From positions 868,001-932,000 of the forward strand of contig NZ_JAPEOB010000002.1 in NCBI RefSeq assembly GCF_026341775.1: a DNA stretch of 64,000 bases. Direction: 5' to 3'. Position 1 is the first letter of the stretch; each line of letters begins with the position of its first letter. A model generated the notes under the pieces. That model had not been told where the DNA came from. It was given only the letters and a program-made list of their open reading frames with translations, and searched no databases. Below are positions 54,002 to 62,994 of the stretch, one piece after another. The stretch comes from Streptomyces sp. NBC_00654. GTDB taxonomy: Bacteria; Actinomycetota; Actinomycetes; Streptomycetales; Streptomycetaceae. The position numbers and the translations under genes were made by a program.

Positions 54002-55300
54002 TCAGGGCGCGGTGACCGTCAGCCCGCCCCGGCGCGGCGAGGCGAAGGCGTCGAGGTCCGCGCGGGTGAGACCGGTGAGCCGGGCGACCTCGGCGGTGTC
54101 CAGGGCGCCGCAGTCGATGCCGCGCAGCAGGTAGCCGCTGAGCGCCTTGGCGGTGGCCGGTTCGTCCATGACGTCGCCGCCCGCCTTGGCGACGTACGCG
54201 GCGAGGCGGGCCGCGGCCTGTTCCAGGCCCTCGCGGTAGAAGGTGTAGACGGCCGCGTAGCGGGTGGGCAGATGCCCCGGGTGCATGTCCCAGCCCTGGT
54301 AGTAGGCGCGGGCCAGGGCACGGCGGGTGAGTCCGTAGTGGAGCCTCCAGGCGTCGTGGACCTGAGGGGTGGGACCGACGGGCAGGACGTTGGTGGAGCC
54401 GTCGGAGACGCGCACGCCGGTGCCCGCGGCGGCGACCTGCATGACCGCCTTGGCGTGGTCGGCGGCCGGATGGTCACTGGCCTGGTACGCGGCGCTGACA
54501 CCGACGCAGGCGCTGTAGTCGAAGGTGCCGTAGTGCAGACCGGTCGCCCGGCCCCCAGCGGCGTCGATCATGCGGGCCACGGCGGCGGTGCCGTCGGCGG
54601 CGAGGATCGACTGACTGGTCTCGATCTGGATCTCGAAACCGAGCCGGCCGGCGTCGAGGCCATGGGCCTCCTCGAAGGCTTCGAGAAGGCGGACGAACGC
54701 GGTGACCTGTTCCGGGTACGTCACCTTCGGCAGCGTCAGCACGAGCCCGTCGGGCAGCCCGCCGGCCCGCATCAGTCCGGTGAGGAACACATCCGTGGTA
54801 CGGATTCCGCGGTCCCGTACGGCGGCCTCCATGCACTTCATCCGGATCCCCATGTACGGGGCCGCGGTGCCGTCCGCGTACGCCTGCGAGACGAGCTGTG
54901 CGGCGCGGGCCGCGGCCTCGTCCTCCTCGGCGTCGGAGCGCGGGCCGTAGCCGTCCTCGAAGTCGATGCGCAGGTCCTCGACGGGCTCGCGCTCCAGCTT
55001 GGCGCGTACGCGGTCGTGGACGGGCCCGGCCAGGTCCTCCGGAATGCCGAGGACGGCGGCGAAGGAGGCGGCGTCGGGAGCGTGGGTGTCGAGGGCCTCC
55101 AGCGCCCTGTCTCCCCAGGAACGAATGGTGCCGGCGGTGAACACGTCACCGGGGACGTAGACGGTGTGCACGGGCTGGCGGGTGCCGGGGTCACCCGGGT
55201 AGCGGCGGGCGAGTTCCGCGTCCACCGCCGTGAGGGAGGCGCTGATGGCCTCGCTGACCGTACCGGCGAGGCTCGTTGCCACCTGCTCCTGCTGACCCAT
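54002..55300 (-). CDS. Aldolase/citrate-lyase-fold protein (DUF6986-like)
   Basis: 432 residues of a HpcH/HpaI/citrate-lyase-beta TIM-barrel relative. Metal and substrate elements include 'DLRIDFEDGYGPRSDAEEDE', 'MKCMEAAVRDRG', 'LTLPKVTYPEQV' and 'GFEIQIETSQSIL'. I associate this family with allantoin/glyoxylate gene sets under an IclR regulator; that is memory, not shown here. ATG 55300 has GGAGGG 8 bases upstream; the GTG at 55319-55321 lies ahead of that site. An IclR-like palindrome starts 23 bases upstream. Confidence 0.8.
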   Translation of the reverse strand: MGQQEQVATSLAGTVSEAISASLTAVDAELARRYPGDPGTRQPVHTVYVPGDVFTAGTIRSWGDRALEALDTHAPDAASFAAVLGIPEDLAGPVHDRVRAKLEREPVEDLRIDFEDGYGPRSDAEEDEAAARAAQLVSQAYADGTAAPYMGIRMKCMEAAVRDRGIRTTDVFLTGLMRAGGLPDGLVLTLPKVTYPEQVTAFVRLLEAFEEAHGLDAGRLGFEIQIETSQSILAADGTAAVARMIDAAGGRATGLHYGTFDYSACVGVSAAYQASDHPAADHAKAVMQVAAAGTGVRVSDGSTNVLPVGPTPQVHDAWRLHYGLTRRALARAYYQGWDMHPGHLPTRYAAVYTFYREGLEQAAARLAAYVAKAGGDVMDEPATAKALSGYLLRGIDCGALDTAEVARLTGLTRADLDAFASPRRGGLTVTAP

Positions 55301-55323
55301 TCCCGTACCCTCCACGCTCACAT

Positions 55324-55340
55324 ATTCCGCTTCACGGAAT
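55324..55340. promoter_or_regulatory. IclR-like operator
   Basis: ATTCCG-CTTCA-CGGAAT, an interrupted palindrome of the TTCCG-N5-CGGAA type used by IclR-family regulators, followed by a partial half-site (AATCCGCATAGTGAAGC). It is directly upstream of the aldolase-like gene. Confidence 0.6.
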
Positions 55341-55503
55341 CAAGAATCCGCATAGTGAAGCTATAAGGCCGTCGAACCTGCGTCAATGGTGTCCGGAACG
55401 GGGCCGGGGCCGCGCGGTGGGTGTCACCGTGCGGCCCCGGCCGGGGTGGTGCTGTGGGTGGTGCTGTTGTGGTGGTACGTGTGTGTTGCGTGTGTGGTGG
55501 GGG

Positions 55504-56466
55504 TCAGCCCTTGCGGGTGTTGATCTCCTCGGTGAGCTGGGGCACGACGTCGAAGAGGTCTCCGACGATCCCGTAGTCGACGAGGTCGAAGATCGGGGCC
55601 TCGGCGTCCTTGTTGATCGCGACGATCGTCTTCGAGGTCTGCATCCCGGCCCGGTGCTGGATCGCGCCGGAGATCCCGGAAGCGATGTACAGCTGCGGGG
55701 AGACCGACTTGCCGGTCTGCCCGACCTGGCTGGAGTGCGGGTACCACCCGGCGTCGACCGCGGCACGCGAGGCACCGACCGCCGCGCCGAGGGAGTCCGC
55801 GAGCGCCTCGATCAGCGGGAAGTTCTCCGCCCCGTTCACCCCCCGGCCGCCGGACACCACGATCGCGGCCTCGGTCAGCTCGGGACGCCCCGTCGACTCC
55901 CGCGGCGTCCGCGACAGCACCCGCGCCGCCGTCGACAGGTCCGAGAACTCCACCGCCAGCTCCTGGACCGCACCCGCGGCCGGAGCCGCCTCGACCGGCG
56001 CCGAGTTCGGCTTCACCGTGATCACCGGAACCCCCTTCACGACCCGCGACCGCGTCGTGAACGACGCCGCGAACGCGGACTGCACCGCGACCGGACCCGC
56101 CTCGCCCGCCTCCACGTCCACCGCGTCCGTGATGATCCCCGAACCCGTACGCACCGCGACCCGCGCCGCGATCTCCTTCGCCTCCGCCGACGACGGCAGC
56201 AGCACCGCCACCGGCGACACCGCCCCGAACGCCGCCACCAGCGCGTCGACCCGCGGCACCACCAGATAATCCGCGAACTCCGGACCCTGCGCGGTCAGCA
56301 CCCGCACCGCACCGTGCTCCGCGAGCACCCCCGCCGTCCCGGCCGCACCGGCACCCACCGCCACCGCCACCGGATCACCCAGCCGCCGCGCCAGCGTCAG
56401 CAGCTCCAGCGTGGGCTTACGGACCGCACCGTCCACATGATCGACAAAAACCAGAACTTCAGCCAT
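55504..56466 (-). CDS. etfA: Electron transfer flavoprotein alpha subunit
   Basis: 320 residues. N-terminal domain '[20 protein letters not shown]'. The C-terminal FAD-binding domain has '[20 protein letters not shown]', '[20 protein letters not shown]' and '[20 protein letters not shown]', all diagnostic. With EtfB it carries electrons from acyl-CoA and other dehydrogenases to the quinone pool via ETF-QO. Downstream of etfB in the same operon, with a 165-base spacer containing short repeats. Confidence 0.97.
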   Translation of the reverse strand: MAEVLVFVDHVDGAVRKPTLELLTLARRLGDPVAVAVGAGAAGTAGVLAEHGAVRVLTAQGPEFADYLVVPRVDALVAAFGAVSPVAVLLPSSAEAKEIAARVAVRTGSGIITDAVDVEAGEAGPVAVQSAFAASFTTRSRVVKGVPVITVKPNSAPVEAAPAAGAVQELAVEFSDLSTAARVLSRTPRESTGRPELTEAAIVVSGGRGVNGAENFPLIEALADSLGAAVGASRAAVDAGWYPHSSQVGQTGKSVSPQLYIASGISGAIQHRAGMQTSKTIVAINKDAEAPIFDLVDYGIVGDLFDVVPQLTEEINTRKG

Positions 56467-56538
56467 GACAAGATCTCCCGCACATACGAAGAAACAGGTA
56501 GAGGAACACACACACCACCCACCGCACGACCCGGCCGG

Positions 56539-56583
56539 ACCAACCAGACCAACCAGACCAACCGGATCAACCAGATCAACCGG
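56539..56583 (+). repeat. Five 9-bp tandem repeats (ACCAACCAG family) between etfB and etfA
   Basis: Units ACCAACCAG x2, ACCAACCGG, ATCAACCAG, ATCAACCGG, followed by an ACCGGCACA-type continuation. They lie inside the etfB-etfA transcript, where the intergenic gap is unusually long for this gene pair. Confidence 0.8.
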
Positions 56584-56631
56584 ACCGGCACAACCGGCAC
56601 AACCGGCCGGACACGGCGGGCGAGGAGCGCG

Positions 56632-57417
56632 TCAGATGAACTTCCGGCCCGCGAGGAACTCGGCCAGCCGCCTGCCGCCCTCACCCTCGTCCTTCACGAC
56701 CGTGCCCGCCGTCCGCGCCGGACGCTCCACCGCCGCGTCCACGACCGTCCACGCACCCCCCAGACCGACCTCGTCCGCGCCGATCCCCAGATCATCCAGA
56801 TCCAGCGACTCCACCGGCTTCTTCTTCGCCGCCATGATCCCCTTGAACGACGGATACCGCGCCTCGCCCGACTGGTCGGTCACCGACACCACCGCCGGCA
56901 ACGACGCCTCCAGCACCTCACTGGCCGTGTCACCGTCCCGACGCCCCCGCACCGCACCGTCCCCGACCGACACCTCCGACAACAACGTCACCTGAGCCAC
57001 CCCCAGCCGCTCCGCGAGCAACGCCGGCAGCACACCCATCGTGCCGTCCGTCGACGCCATCCCACAGATCACCAGATCGAACCCCGCCCGCCCGACCGCC
57101 TTCGCCAGCACCAGCGACGTCCCCATCGCGTCCGTACCGTGCAGAGCGTCGTCCTCCACATGAACAGCCCGGTCCGCACCCATCGACAACGCCTTGCGCA
57201 ACGCGTCCTTCGCGTCCTCGGGACCCACCGTCAGCACGGTCACCTCAGCCCCGTCCACCCCGTCCGCGATCCGCAACGCCTGCTCGACCGCGTACTCGTC
57301 CAGCTCCGACAACAGACCATCGACATCCTCACGGTCCACCGTCAGGTCATCGGCGAAACGCCGGTCACCGGTCGCGTCGGGCACATACTTCACACAGACA
57401 ACGATCCTCAAGCTCAC
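56632..57417 (-). CDS. etfB: Electron transfer flavoprotein beta subunit
   Basis: 261 residues. Begins 'LRIVVCVKYVPDATGD', with 'LSELDEYAVEQALRI', the AMP-binding 'VICGMASTDGTMGVLPALLA' and 'YPSFKGIMAAKKKPVESLDL', the ETF-beta signature. GTG 57417 has AGGAGAG upstream. An AT-rich element on the minus strand (TAATAT, 57527-57522) about 105 bases upstream is a promoter candidate. Confidence 0.97.
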   Translation of the reverse strand: MSLRIVVCVKYVPDATGDRRFADDLTVDREDVDGLLSELDEYAVEQALRIADGVDGAEVTVLTVGPEDAKDALRKALSMGADRAVHVEDDALHGTDAMGTSLVLAKAVGRAGFDLVICGMASTDGTMGVLPALLAERLGVAQVTLLSEVSVGDGAVRGRRDGDTASEVLEASLPAVVSVTDQSGEARYPSFKGIMAAKKKPVESLDLDDLGIGADEVGLGGAWTVVDAAVERPARTAGTVVKDEGEGGRRLAEFLAGRKFI

Positions 57418-57619
57418 GCCGGCTCTCCTACTGCATCGTCTTTTCCGGGCTGCCTTGTTGCACGCAGCATAGGCGCCTTTTGGGGCGGTTTCCGGTCGGG
57501 GCGACCGACGCTCCGAACGAAATATTACTCGCCAGTACACCCAGTGTTCCACGCGCGGGCAAGCGCTCCGCACTGTGACGTTGCCAACGCGGTGCGCCCC
57601 CTGCGCCGCCTGCGCGTTC

Positions 57620-58126
57620 TCAGTCTCGCAGAGCCGTGAAACGCCCCTGGTGGTAGACCAGCGGACGGCCGCCTCCGGCCGGGTCACCGGCCTCCGCCCG
57701 AGCGATCACGATGCGGTGGTCCCCGGCGGGGACACGGGCGACCACACGGCACACCAGCCAGGCCGACACCCCGCCCAGCACCGGTACGCCTTCGGGGCCG
57801 CTGCGCCAGTCGGTGGCCGGGCCGAACCGGTCGGACCCGCTCCGCGCGAACCTGGCGGCCAGCTCCTCCTGGTGCTCACCGAGTATGTGGACGCCGACGA
57901 ATTCGGCCTCGGCGATCACCGGCCAGCTGGAGGAGGAGACGCCCACGCCGAAGGAGACGAGCGGCGGTTCGGCGGCGACGGAGTTGAGCGACGTGGCGGT
58001 GAAGCCGACCGGGGAGTCGCCGGCCGCGGTGATCACAGCGACGCCCGCGGCGTGCTGCCTGAAGACGGAGCGGAGAAGGTCGGGCGAGGCGGTGCGGGTG
58101 GTGGCGAGATCGGGCGAAGCCGTCAT
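57620..58126 (-). CDS. Flavin reductase-like (FMN-binding split-barrel) protein
   Basis: 168 residues. 'LLRSVFRQHAAGVAVITAAG', 'VGFTATSLNSVAAEPPLVSF', 'VHILGEHQEELAARFA' and the C-terminal 'GRPLVYHQGRF' define the HpaC-like flavin reductase family, which reduces FMN/FAD with NAD(P)H for partner monooxygenases. No monooxygenase is adjacent. GAAGGAC precedes the ATG. Confidence 0.9.
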   Translation of the reverse strand: MTASPDLATTRTASPDLLRSVFRQHAAGVAVITAAGDSPVGFTATSLNSVAAEPPLVSFGVGVSSSSWPVIAEAEFVGVHILGEHQEELAARFARSGSDRFGPATDWRSGPEGVPVLGGVSAWLVCRVVARVPAGDHRIVIARAEAGDPAGGGRPLVYHQGRFTALRD

Positions 58127-58252
58127 GGAAGTGTCCTTCTGCGTGAGTGGCGTACGTGGCCGTAGGTGCTCAGGCACCCGGACAGCGCGCACTCGCGTTG
58201 CGTGCGAGGTCCACGTGGACCCGGCCGTAGAGAAGGAGTACTGGCGGCATAG

Positions 58253-58265
58253 CGTCAGACTGACG
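58253..58265. promoter_or_regulatory. Palindrome CGTCAG-A-CTGACG upstream of the flavin reductase gene
   Basis: A perfect 6+1+6 inverted repeat about 130 bases upstream of the minus-strand start, next to a TATGCC hexamer on that strand. Possible operator. Confidence 0.45.
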
Positions 58266-58322
58266 ATGCGCAGCGGGTGCGGTCAAGGGCGTTCCGCAAT
58301 GTGGGAGATGTGTCACGGTCCG

Positions 58323-58649
58323 TCATATGGCCCGCCCCAGTGCCGCGACGACGTCCATGGTGCGCGGCTGCCCCGATGCCCGGCGGACGACGTCCCCCCG
58401 GGCATCGAGCACCAGTACGGTCGGCGTACTGGTGATGTCCAACTGCCTCACGAGAGTGAGATGCGCCTCCGCGTCGATCTCGATGTGGGCGACCCCTTCG
58501 ACCATCCCGGCCACCTCCACGAGCGTGCGCCGGGTGGCCCGGCAGGGCTGGCAGAAGGCGCTGGAGAACTGGACGAGGGTGGCCCGATCCCCCAGTTCCG
58601 CGCCGAGTTGGGACGCGTCGAGCCTGTCGTTGCGTGTCCGCCCGTCCAC
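58323..58649 (-). CDS. Thioredoxin-family protein
   Basis: 108 residues. Redox motif Cys33-Gln-Pro-Cys36 in 'QFSSAFCQPCRATRRTL', where the Trp before the first Cys of classical thioredoxins is Phe; cis-Pro is in 'ITSTPTVLVLDARG'. Cytoplasmic. GTG start with GGAGG 8 bases upstream. Confidence 0.9.
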   Translation of the reverse strand: MDGRTRNDRLDASQLGAELGDRATLVQFSSAFCQPCRATRRTLVEVAGMVEGVAHIEIDAEAHLTLVRQLDITSTPTVLVLDARGDVVRRASGQPRTMDVVAALGRAI

Positions 58650-58867
58650 TTCCGGCCTCCTGTCAGAGCTCTACGCAAAGAGTCAGCACCGGCCGGCGGC
58701 GGGACATTCCCGCAGTTCCCACGTGACGAGAATCTCGCGCCCCGCACCCACCGGGACTGGCCAGCGCGTCGCGCATGGGGCACCATCGCCACAATGCCGA
58801 AAACCTACGGCTGCGTAACTTCCGCCGGGAGAACCCTCCTCAGGCGCTGAAGAAGGGTCTTCCCCAG

Positions 58868-59590
58868 ATGGCAGAACTCGTCTATCGGCCGGTCATCGGC
58901 GCCGCTCGCACTCTGTTCAAGGCGCTCGACCTGAAGATCGACACTCAGGGTTCGGAGCACATCCCGAAGACCGGCGGTGCGGTACTGGTCAGCAACCACA
59001 TCAGCTATCTGGACTTCATCTTCACCGGCCTCGGCGCCCTGCCGCAGAAGCGGCTCGTCCGGTTCATGGCGAAGGAATCGGTCTTCCGGCACCGGATCTC
59101 CGGCCCCCTGATGCGCGGGATGAAGCACATCCCGGTCGACCGCAACCAGGGCGAGGACGCGTACGCGCACGCGCTCGAATCGCTGCGCTCCGGTGAGATC
59201 GTCGGGGTGTTCCCGGAAGCGACCATCTCGCAGTCGTTCACGCTCAAGAGCTTCAAGTCGGGCGCCGCCCGGCTGGCCCAGGAGGCCGGCGTACCGCTGA
59301 TCCCGATGGCCCTGTGGGGCACGCAGCGGATCTGGACCAAGGGACGGCCGCGCAATTTCAAGCGCAGCCACATCCCGATCACCATCCGGGTCGGCGAGCC
59401 CGTGGAGGCGCCCGCAGACCAGTACGCCGGTGCCATCACCCGGCGACTGCGGGAGCGGGTGCAGGAGCTCCTCGAAGCCGCGCAGCGCGCCTATCCGGTG
59501 CGCCCCCGGGACGCGAGCGACACCTGGTGGGTGCCCGCCCACCTCGGAGGCACGGCCCCGACACCCGCCGAGGTGCGCGAGCTCGGCTGA
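58868..59590 (+). CDS. 1-acyl-glycerol-3-phosphate acyltransferase-like protein
   Basis: 240 residues of the PlsC family. Catalytic His44-x4-Asp49 in 'LVSNHISYLDFIFTG', glycerol-phosphate contacts 'HIPVDRNQGED', 'VGVFPEATISQSFTL' (block III) and 'VPLIPMALWGTQRIW' (block IV). It transfers acyl chains to lysophosphatidate or a related acceptor at the inner membrane surface. Confidence 0.9.
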   Translation: MAELVYRPVIGAARTLFKALDLKIDTQGSEHIPKTGGAVLVSNHISYLDFIFTGLGALPQKRLVRFMAKESVFRHRISGPLMRGMKHIPVDRNQGEDAYAHALESLRSGEIVGVFPEATISQSFTLKSFKSGAARLAQEAGVPLIPMALWGTQRIWTKGRPRNFKRSHIPITIRVGEPVEAPADQYAGAITRRLRERVQELLEAAQRAYPVRPRDASDTWWVPAHLGGTAPTPAEVRELG

Positions 59591-59596
59591 CCCCTG

Positions 59597-59620
59597 CCGC
59601 CCGGCCGGGCGCTCGGGCGG
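59597..59620 (+). terminator. Short hairpin after the acyltransferase gene
   Basis: Arms CCGCCCG and CGGGCGG with a 10-base loop, 6 bases after the stop codon. Confidence 0.45.
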
Positions 59621-59857
59621 AAACGTCACTCCGGGACGCGGAGGGTGATCCGCGCACCGGGGACCGGCCTCTTCCACTGATCGGCGAGTTCGGTGCCTGT
59701 GGCTCCGGGCTCGCCGATCCGTCATGGGCGCGAGGCTCACGACGGGAGGACCGTCGGCGAAGCTCACCGGCGGGAGGACCGCCTTCGTGGACCCGCGGTG
59801 ACGCCCCCGTCGCCGCATGGACGACAACGCCCCCGCAGACCCGTCCCCTTTATTTGT

Positions 59858-59872
59858 CACACCTGTGATAAT
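59858..59872 (+). promoter_or_regulatory. TetR promoter/operator region
   Basis: The palindrome TCACA-CC-TGTGA (59858-59869) overlaps a GATAAT -10 box (59867-59872), 8 bases before ATG 59881, in an AT-rich island. It suits autorepression by the TetR protein and control of the downstream MFS gene. Confidence 0.55.
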
Positions 59873-59880
59873 GTTTGGCG

Positions 59881-60501
59881 ATGCCAGCTCGAATTGATCT
59901 CGAACAGCGCCGCGCGGATGTCATCGAGGCTGCTTTCCGCCTCCTGGTCGACGAGGGCTTCAGCGGTTTGTCACTGCGGAAGGTCGCCGCCGAATCGGGG
60001 TGGAACATCGGATCGGTACGCCATTACTTCGACGACCACCGCAGTCTTCTCATGGCGGCCGCGAGCGAGGTCGGCGCCCGCATGGGAAGAAGACTCACCC
60101 GGTATCCGGCCGACGCCCTGTCCGGACTCACGGGCGAATCCGCCGTCAACGCCCTGCAGGAACTGGTCGAGGAACTCCTGCCGATCGACGAGGAACGCCG
60201 CGTCGAGTCGATCGTCCTGACGGAATTCATCGTTGCCGCCCGGGTGAACCCGATCTTCCGCCCGGTGACCGAACAGATGGCCGCCGACATGCGTCAGGTC
60301 ATCACGGACGCCCTGGGCGTTCTCGATGTGGACGAGCCGGCCGAGGAGGCCGAGCGGCTCATCGCGGTCCTGGGCGGCCTGATTCTCGATTCGGTGACGC
60401 CGCACGGGTCGATCGGCGTCGAGCGGCTGCGCAGAACACTGCGGGCGCACCTGCGCTCGATCCTGGTGAATTCGCCCGGCGCCGCACCGACCACCCATTG
60501 A
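59881..60501 (+). CDS. TetR-family transcriptional regulator
   Basis: 206 residues. HTH 'VIEAAFRLLVDEGFSGLSLR' with recognition helix 'ESGWNIGSVRHYFDDHRSLL'; the C-terminal ligand domain has the 'LTEFIVAARVNPIFRPVTEQ' pattern of the BetI-like subgroup. ATG 59881 is leaderless. The MFS pump gene follows in the same direction after a short repeat tract and is its likely target. Confidence 0.92.
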   Translation: MPARIDLEQRRADVIEAAFRLLVDEGFSGLSLRKVAAESGWNIGSVRHYFDDHRSLLMAAASEVGARMGRRLTRYPADALSGLTGESAVNALQELVEELLPIDEERRVESIVLTEFIVAARVNPIFRPVTEQMAADMRQVITDALGVLDVDEPAEEAERLIAVLGGLILDSVTPHGSIGVERLRRTLRAHLRSILVNSPGAAPTTH

Positions 60502-60546
60502 TCCGACCCCGCCCATTGATCCGACCCCGCCCATTGACCTGATCCG
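60494..60546 (+). repeat. 18-bp tandem repeat at the TetR stop codon
   Basis: CCCATTGATCCGACCCCG occurs twice perfectly (60494 and 60512) and a third time degenerately (60530). The TetR stop codon lies in the first copy. Confidence 0.85.
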
Positions 60547-60587
60547 CTCACTTTCAGGCTTCTTCGAAGCGCAAAAGGAGATCGGTT

Positions 60588-61781
60588 GTGCCCGCATGGC
60601 TTTTCGCTCTGCTCGCTGCGGCTTTTGTGTTCTATACGGATGACTATGTGATCGCGGGGGTTCTGCCGGAACTCGCGAAAGATATGGAGGTCAGCGAGGC
60701 GCACGCCGGTCAGCTGGTCACCGTTTTCTCTCTCACTGTCGCGCTGGCCGCACCGGTCGCCGCGTTCGCCTTGGCCCGGGTGTCACGCCGTCGCCTGTTC
60801 ACCGCCTCGTTCGCGATCTTCATCGTGGCGAACCTGGCAGCTGCCTCGGCAACCGGCTTCGGCCTTCTGGTGGCCCTGCGGATCGTGGCCGCGCTCGCGG
60901 CGGCGGCCTCCACACCGGCGGTGTTCGCGTACGCCGCCGGGCGGGCTCCGGCAGGCCGGATCGGCGGGTACGTGGCGGTGGTGTCACTCGGCGTCACGGG
61001 GTCGATCGCCGCCGGGGTTCCGATCGGCACCTGGATCGGCGGCCACTACGGCTGGCGAGCGACGTTCCTCTCGATGGCGGTGGCGGGGGCCGCGGCGCTG
61101 CTCCTCCTGCTCCTGACCCTGCCCCGCGAGCGGGAGGCGGCCGGTGAGGCGCTCAGCGTCCCCGAACAGCTGCGCGCCCTCGCCAACGCGCCGGTAGCGC
61201 TGGGACTGCTGGCGAACTGCGTGCTCATGACCGGTTCGATGATGATGCTGACGTACATGGCTCCCTTCCTCACCTCCGTGAGCCGGGCCGACGTGGATCA
61301 GCGCGCGCTGTCCTTCAGCCTGTCCGGGGTCGCCGGCATCCTCTGTATCTGGGCGGGTGGGAAGGCCACCGACCGGTGGGGGCCGGACCGCACGCTGATC
61401 GCCGGAATCAGCGCGTTCACCTGCGTCATGGCGGCACTCGGGGTGCTGTGGTCCGTCCGTCCGGTGCCGTTCTCCGTGCTCCTCGTGGTGGGGACGGTCT
61501 GGGGCGGCATCGCCTTCTGGAACTCCCCGGCGATCCAGGCACGCCTCTATCTGCTCGCCGGGCCTGCCGCCCCGCAGGCCATGGCGCTCAACACCTCGGG
61601 CACCTATCTCGGAGTCTCGCTGGGCGGAGTCGTCGGGGGCCTGACCCTGAGCACCCTGGGGGCCGGGCTTCTGCCGGCCATCGCGGCCGCCCTCGGGCTG
61701 GGCGCACTGGCGCTGCTGGCACTCGCTGTCGGCGCCTCGAAGAGATCACCGAGCGGCAGGGAAGCCGTCGTGGAGCCCTGA
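60588..61781 (+). CDS. MFS drug-efflux transporter
   Basis: 397 residues, 12 TM helices. Helix 1 'FVFYTDDYVIAGVLPELA' and the motif C-like 'VSLGVTGSIAAGVPIGTWIG' resemble the Cmx/CmrA and arabinose-efflux type of DHA1 exporters. GTG 60588 with AAAGGAG 8 bases upstream. It is downstream of the TetR gene, probably one inducible efflux operon. Codon use at its start is less GC-biased than neighbours. Confidence 0.88.
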   Translation: MPAWLFALLAAAFVFYTDDYVIAGVLPELAKDMEVSEAHAGQLVTVFSLTVALAAPVAAFALARVSRRRLFTASFAIFIVANLAAASATGFGLLVALRIVAALAAAASTPAVFAYAAGRAPAGRIGGYVAVVSLGVTGSIAAGVPIGTWIGGHYGWRATFLSMAVAGAAALLLLLLTLPREREAAGEALSVPEQLRALANAPVALGLLANCVLMTGSMMMLTYMAPFLTSVSRADVDQRALSFSLSGVAGILCIWAGGKATDRWGPDRTLIAGISAFTCVMAALGVLWSVRPVPFSVLLVVGTVWGGIAFWNSPAIQARLYLLAGPAAPQAMALNTSGTYLGVSLGGVVGGLTLSTLGAGLLPAIAAALGLGALALLALAVGASKRSPSGREAVVEP

Positions 61782-61827
61782 TTCCGGCCAGCCGGCGGTC
61801 CGGTACGAACGGACGGCGCGCCGGCAC

Positions 61828-61876
61828 GAACAGGCGGCCGACGGGAATCAGTTGATCTCCCGTCGGCCGCCTGTTC
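61828..61876. terminator. Bidirectional terminator
   Basis: Perfect 19-bp arms (61828-61846, 61858-61876) with an 11-base loop between the convergent MFS and threonine aldolase genes. Confidence 0.92.
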
Positions 61877-61899
61877 ACATGGGTCCCGGGCGAGGGGCG

Positions 61900-62994
61900 C
61901 TACTTCGCCGCCGAGCTGTTCGCCATTTCTTCCTTGAGCGCCTGGATGAACGCGTCGACGTCGTCCTCGGTCGTGTCGAAGGCGCACATCCAGCGGACGT
62001 CCCCGGCCGTCTCGTCCCAGTAGTAGAACCGGAAGCGCTTCCGCAGACGTTCACCGACATCGTGCGGCAGTCGCGCGAAGACGGCGTTGGCCTGCACGGG
62101 GTACAGGATCTCCGCCCCGTCGATCGCCCGCACCCCCTCGGCGAGCCGCTGCGCCATGGCGTTGGCCTGGCGGGCGTTGCGCAGCCACAGGTCACGCGAG
62201 AGCAGGGCCTCCAGCTGGACGGAGACGAAGCGCATCTTGGAGGCGAGCTGCATCGACAGCTTGCGCAGGTGCTTCATCGCCCGGACCGCGTCGGGGTTGA
62301 GCACGACGACGGCCTCGCCGAAGAGGGCACCGTTCTTCGTGCCGCCGAAGGACAGCACATCGACACCGACCGTGTTGGTGAACGTACGCATCGGTACGTC
62401 CAGCGACGCGGCGGCGTTGGCTATCCGGGCACCGTCGAGGTGGACCTTCATGCCCCGCTCGTGGGCGTGGTCGCAGATCGCGCGGATCTCGTCCGGTGTG
62501 TAGACCGTGCCCAGCTCGGTGTTCTGGGCGATCGAGACGACCTGCGGCATCGCCCGGTGCTCGTCGTCCCAGCCGAACGCCTGCCGGTCGATGAGCTCGG
62601 GTGTCAGCTTGCCGTCCGGGGTCGGCACGGTGAGCAGCTTCAGTCCGCCCATCCGCTCCGGGGCGCCGCCCTCGTCCACATTGATGTGGGCGGACTCGGC
62701 GCAGATCACGGCGCCCCAGCGGTCGGTCAGCGCCTGGAGGGCGACGACGTTGGCCCCGGTGCCGTTGAAGACCGGGAAGGCCTCGGCGGTGGATCCGAAG
62801 TGACTGTGCATGACCCGCTGGAGGTGGCCGGTGTAATCGTCCTCCCCGTAGGCGACCTGATGGCCGCCGTTGGCGAGGGCGAGGGCGGCCAGGACCTCCG
62901 GGTGCGCGCCCGCGTAGTTGTCACTGGCGAAGCCACGTGCCTGCGGGTCATGGTGACGTCGGGCGTCGGTCCTTACGGTTGCGGAGTCAGCCAC
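61900..62994 (-). CDS. Low-specificity L-threonine aldolase-like enzyme
   Basis: 364 residues, PLP fold type I, beta-eliminating lyase group. 'GFASDNYAGAHPEVLAALAL', 'YGEDDYTGHLQRVMHSHFGS', 'FNGTGANVVALQAL', Asp of 'MKVHLDGARIANAAASL' and the PLP lysine in 'VLSFGGTKNGALFGEAVV'. It cleaves threonine or allo-threonine to glycine and acetaldehyde. The GTG start lies 22 bases inside the upstream SDR gene, so the two are coupled. Confidence 0.93.
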   Translation of the reverse strand: MADSATVRTDARRHHDPQARGFASDNYAGAHPEVLAALALANGGHQVAYGEDDYTGHLQRVMHSHFGSTAEAFPVFNGTGANVVALQALTDRWGAVICAESAHINVDEGGAPERMGGLKLLTVPTPDGKLTPELIDRQAFGWDDEHRAMPQVVSIAQNTELGTVYTPDEIRAICDHAHERGMKVHLDGARIANAAASLDVPMRTFTNTVGVDVLSFGGTKNGALFGEAVVVLNPDAVRAMKHLRKLSMQLASKMRFVSVQLEALLSRDLWLRNARQANAMAQRLAEGVRAIDGAEILYPVQANAVFARLPHDVGERLRKRFRFYYWDETAGDVRWMCAFDTTEDDVDAFIQALKEEMANSSAAK

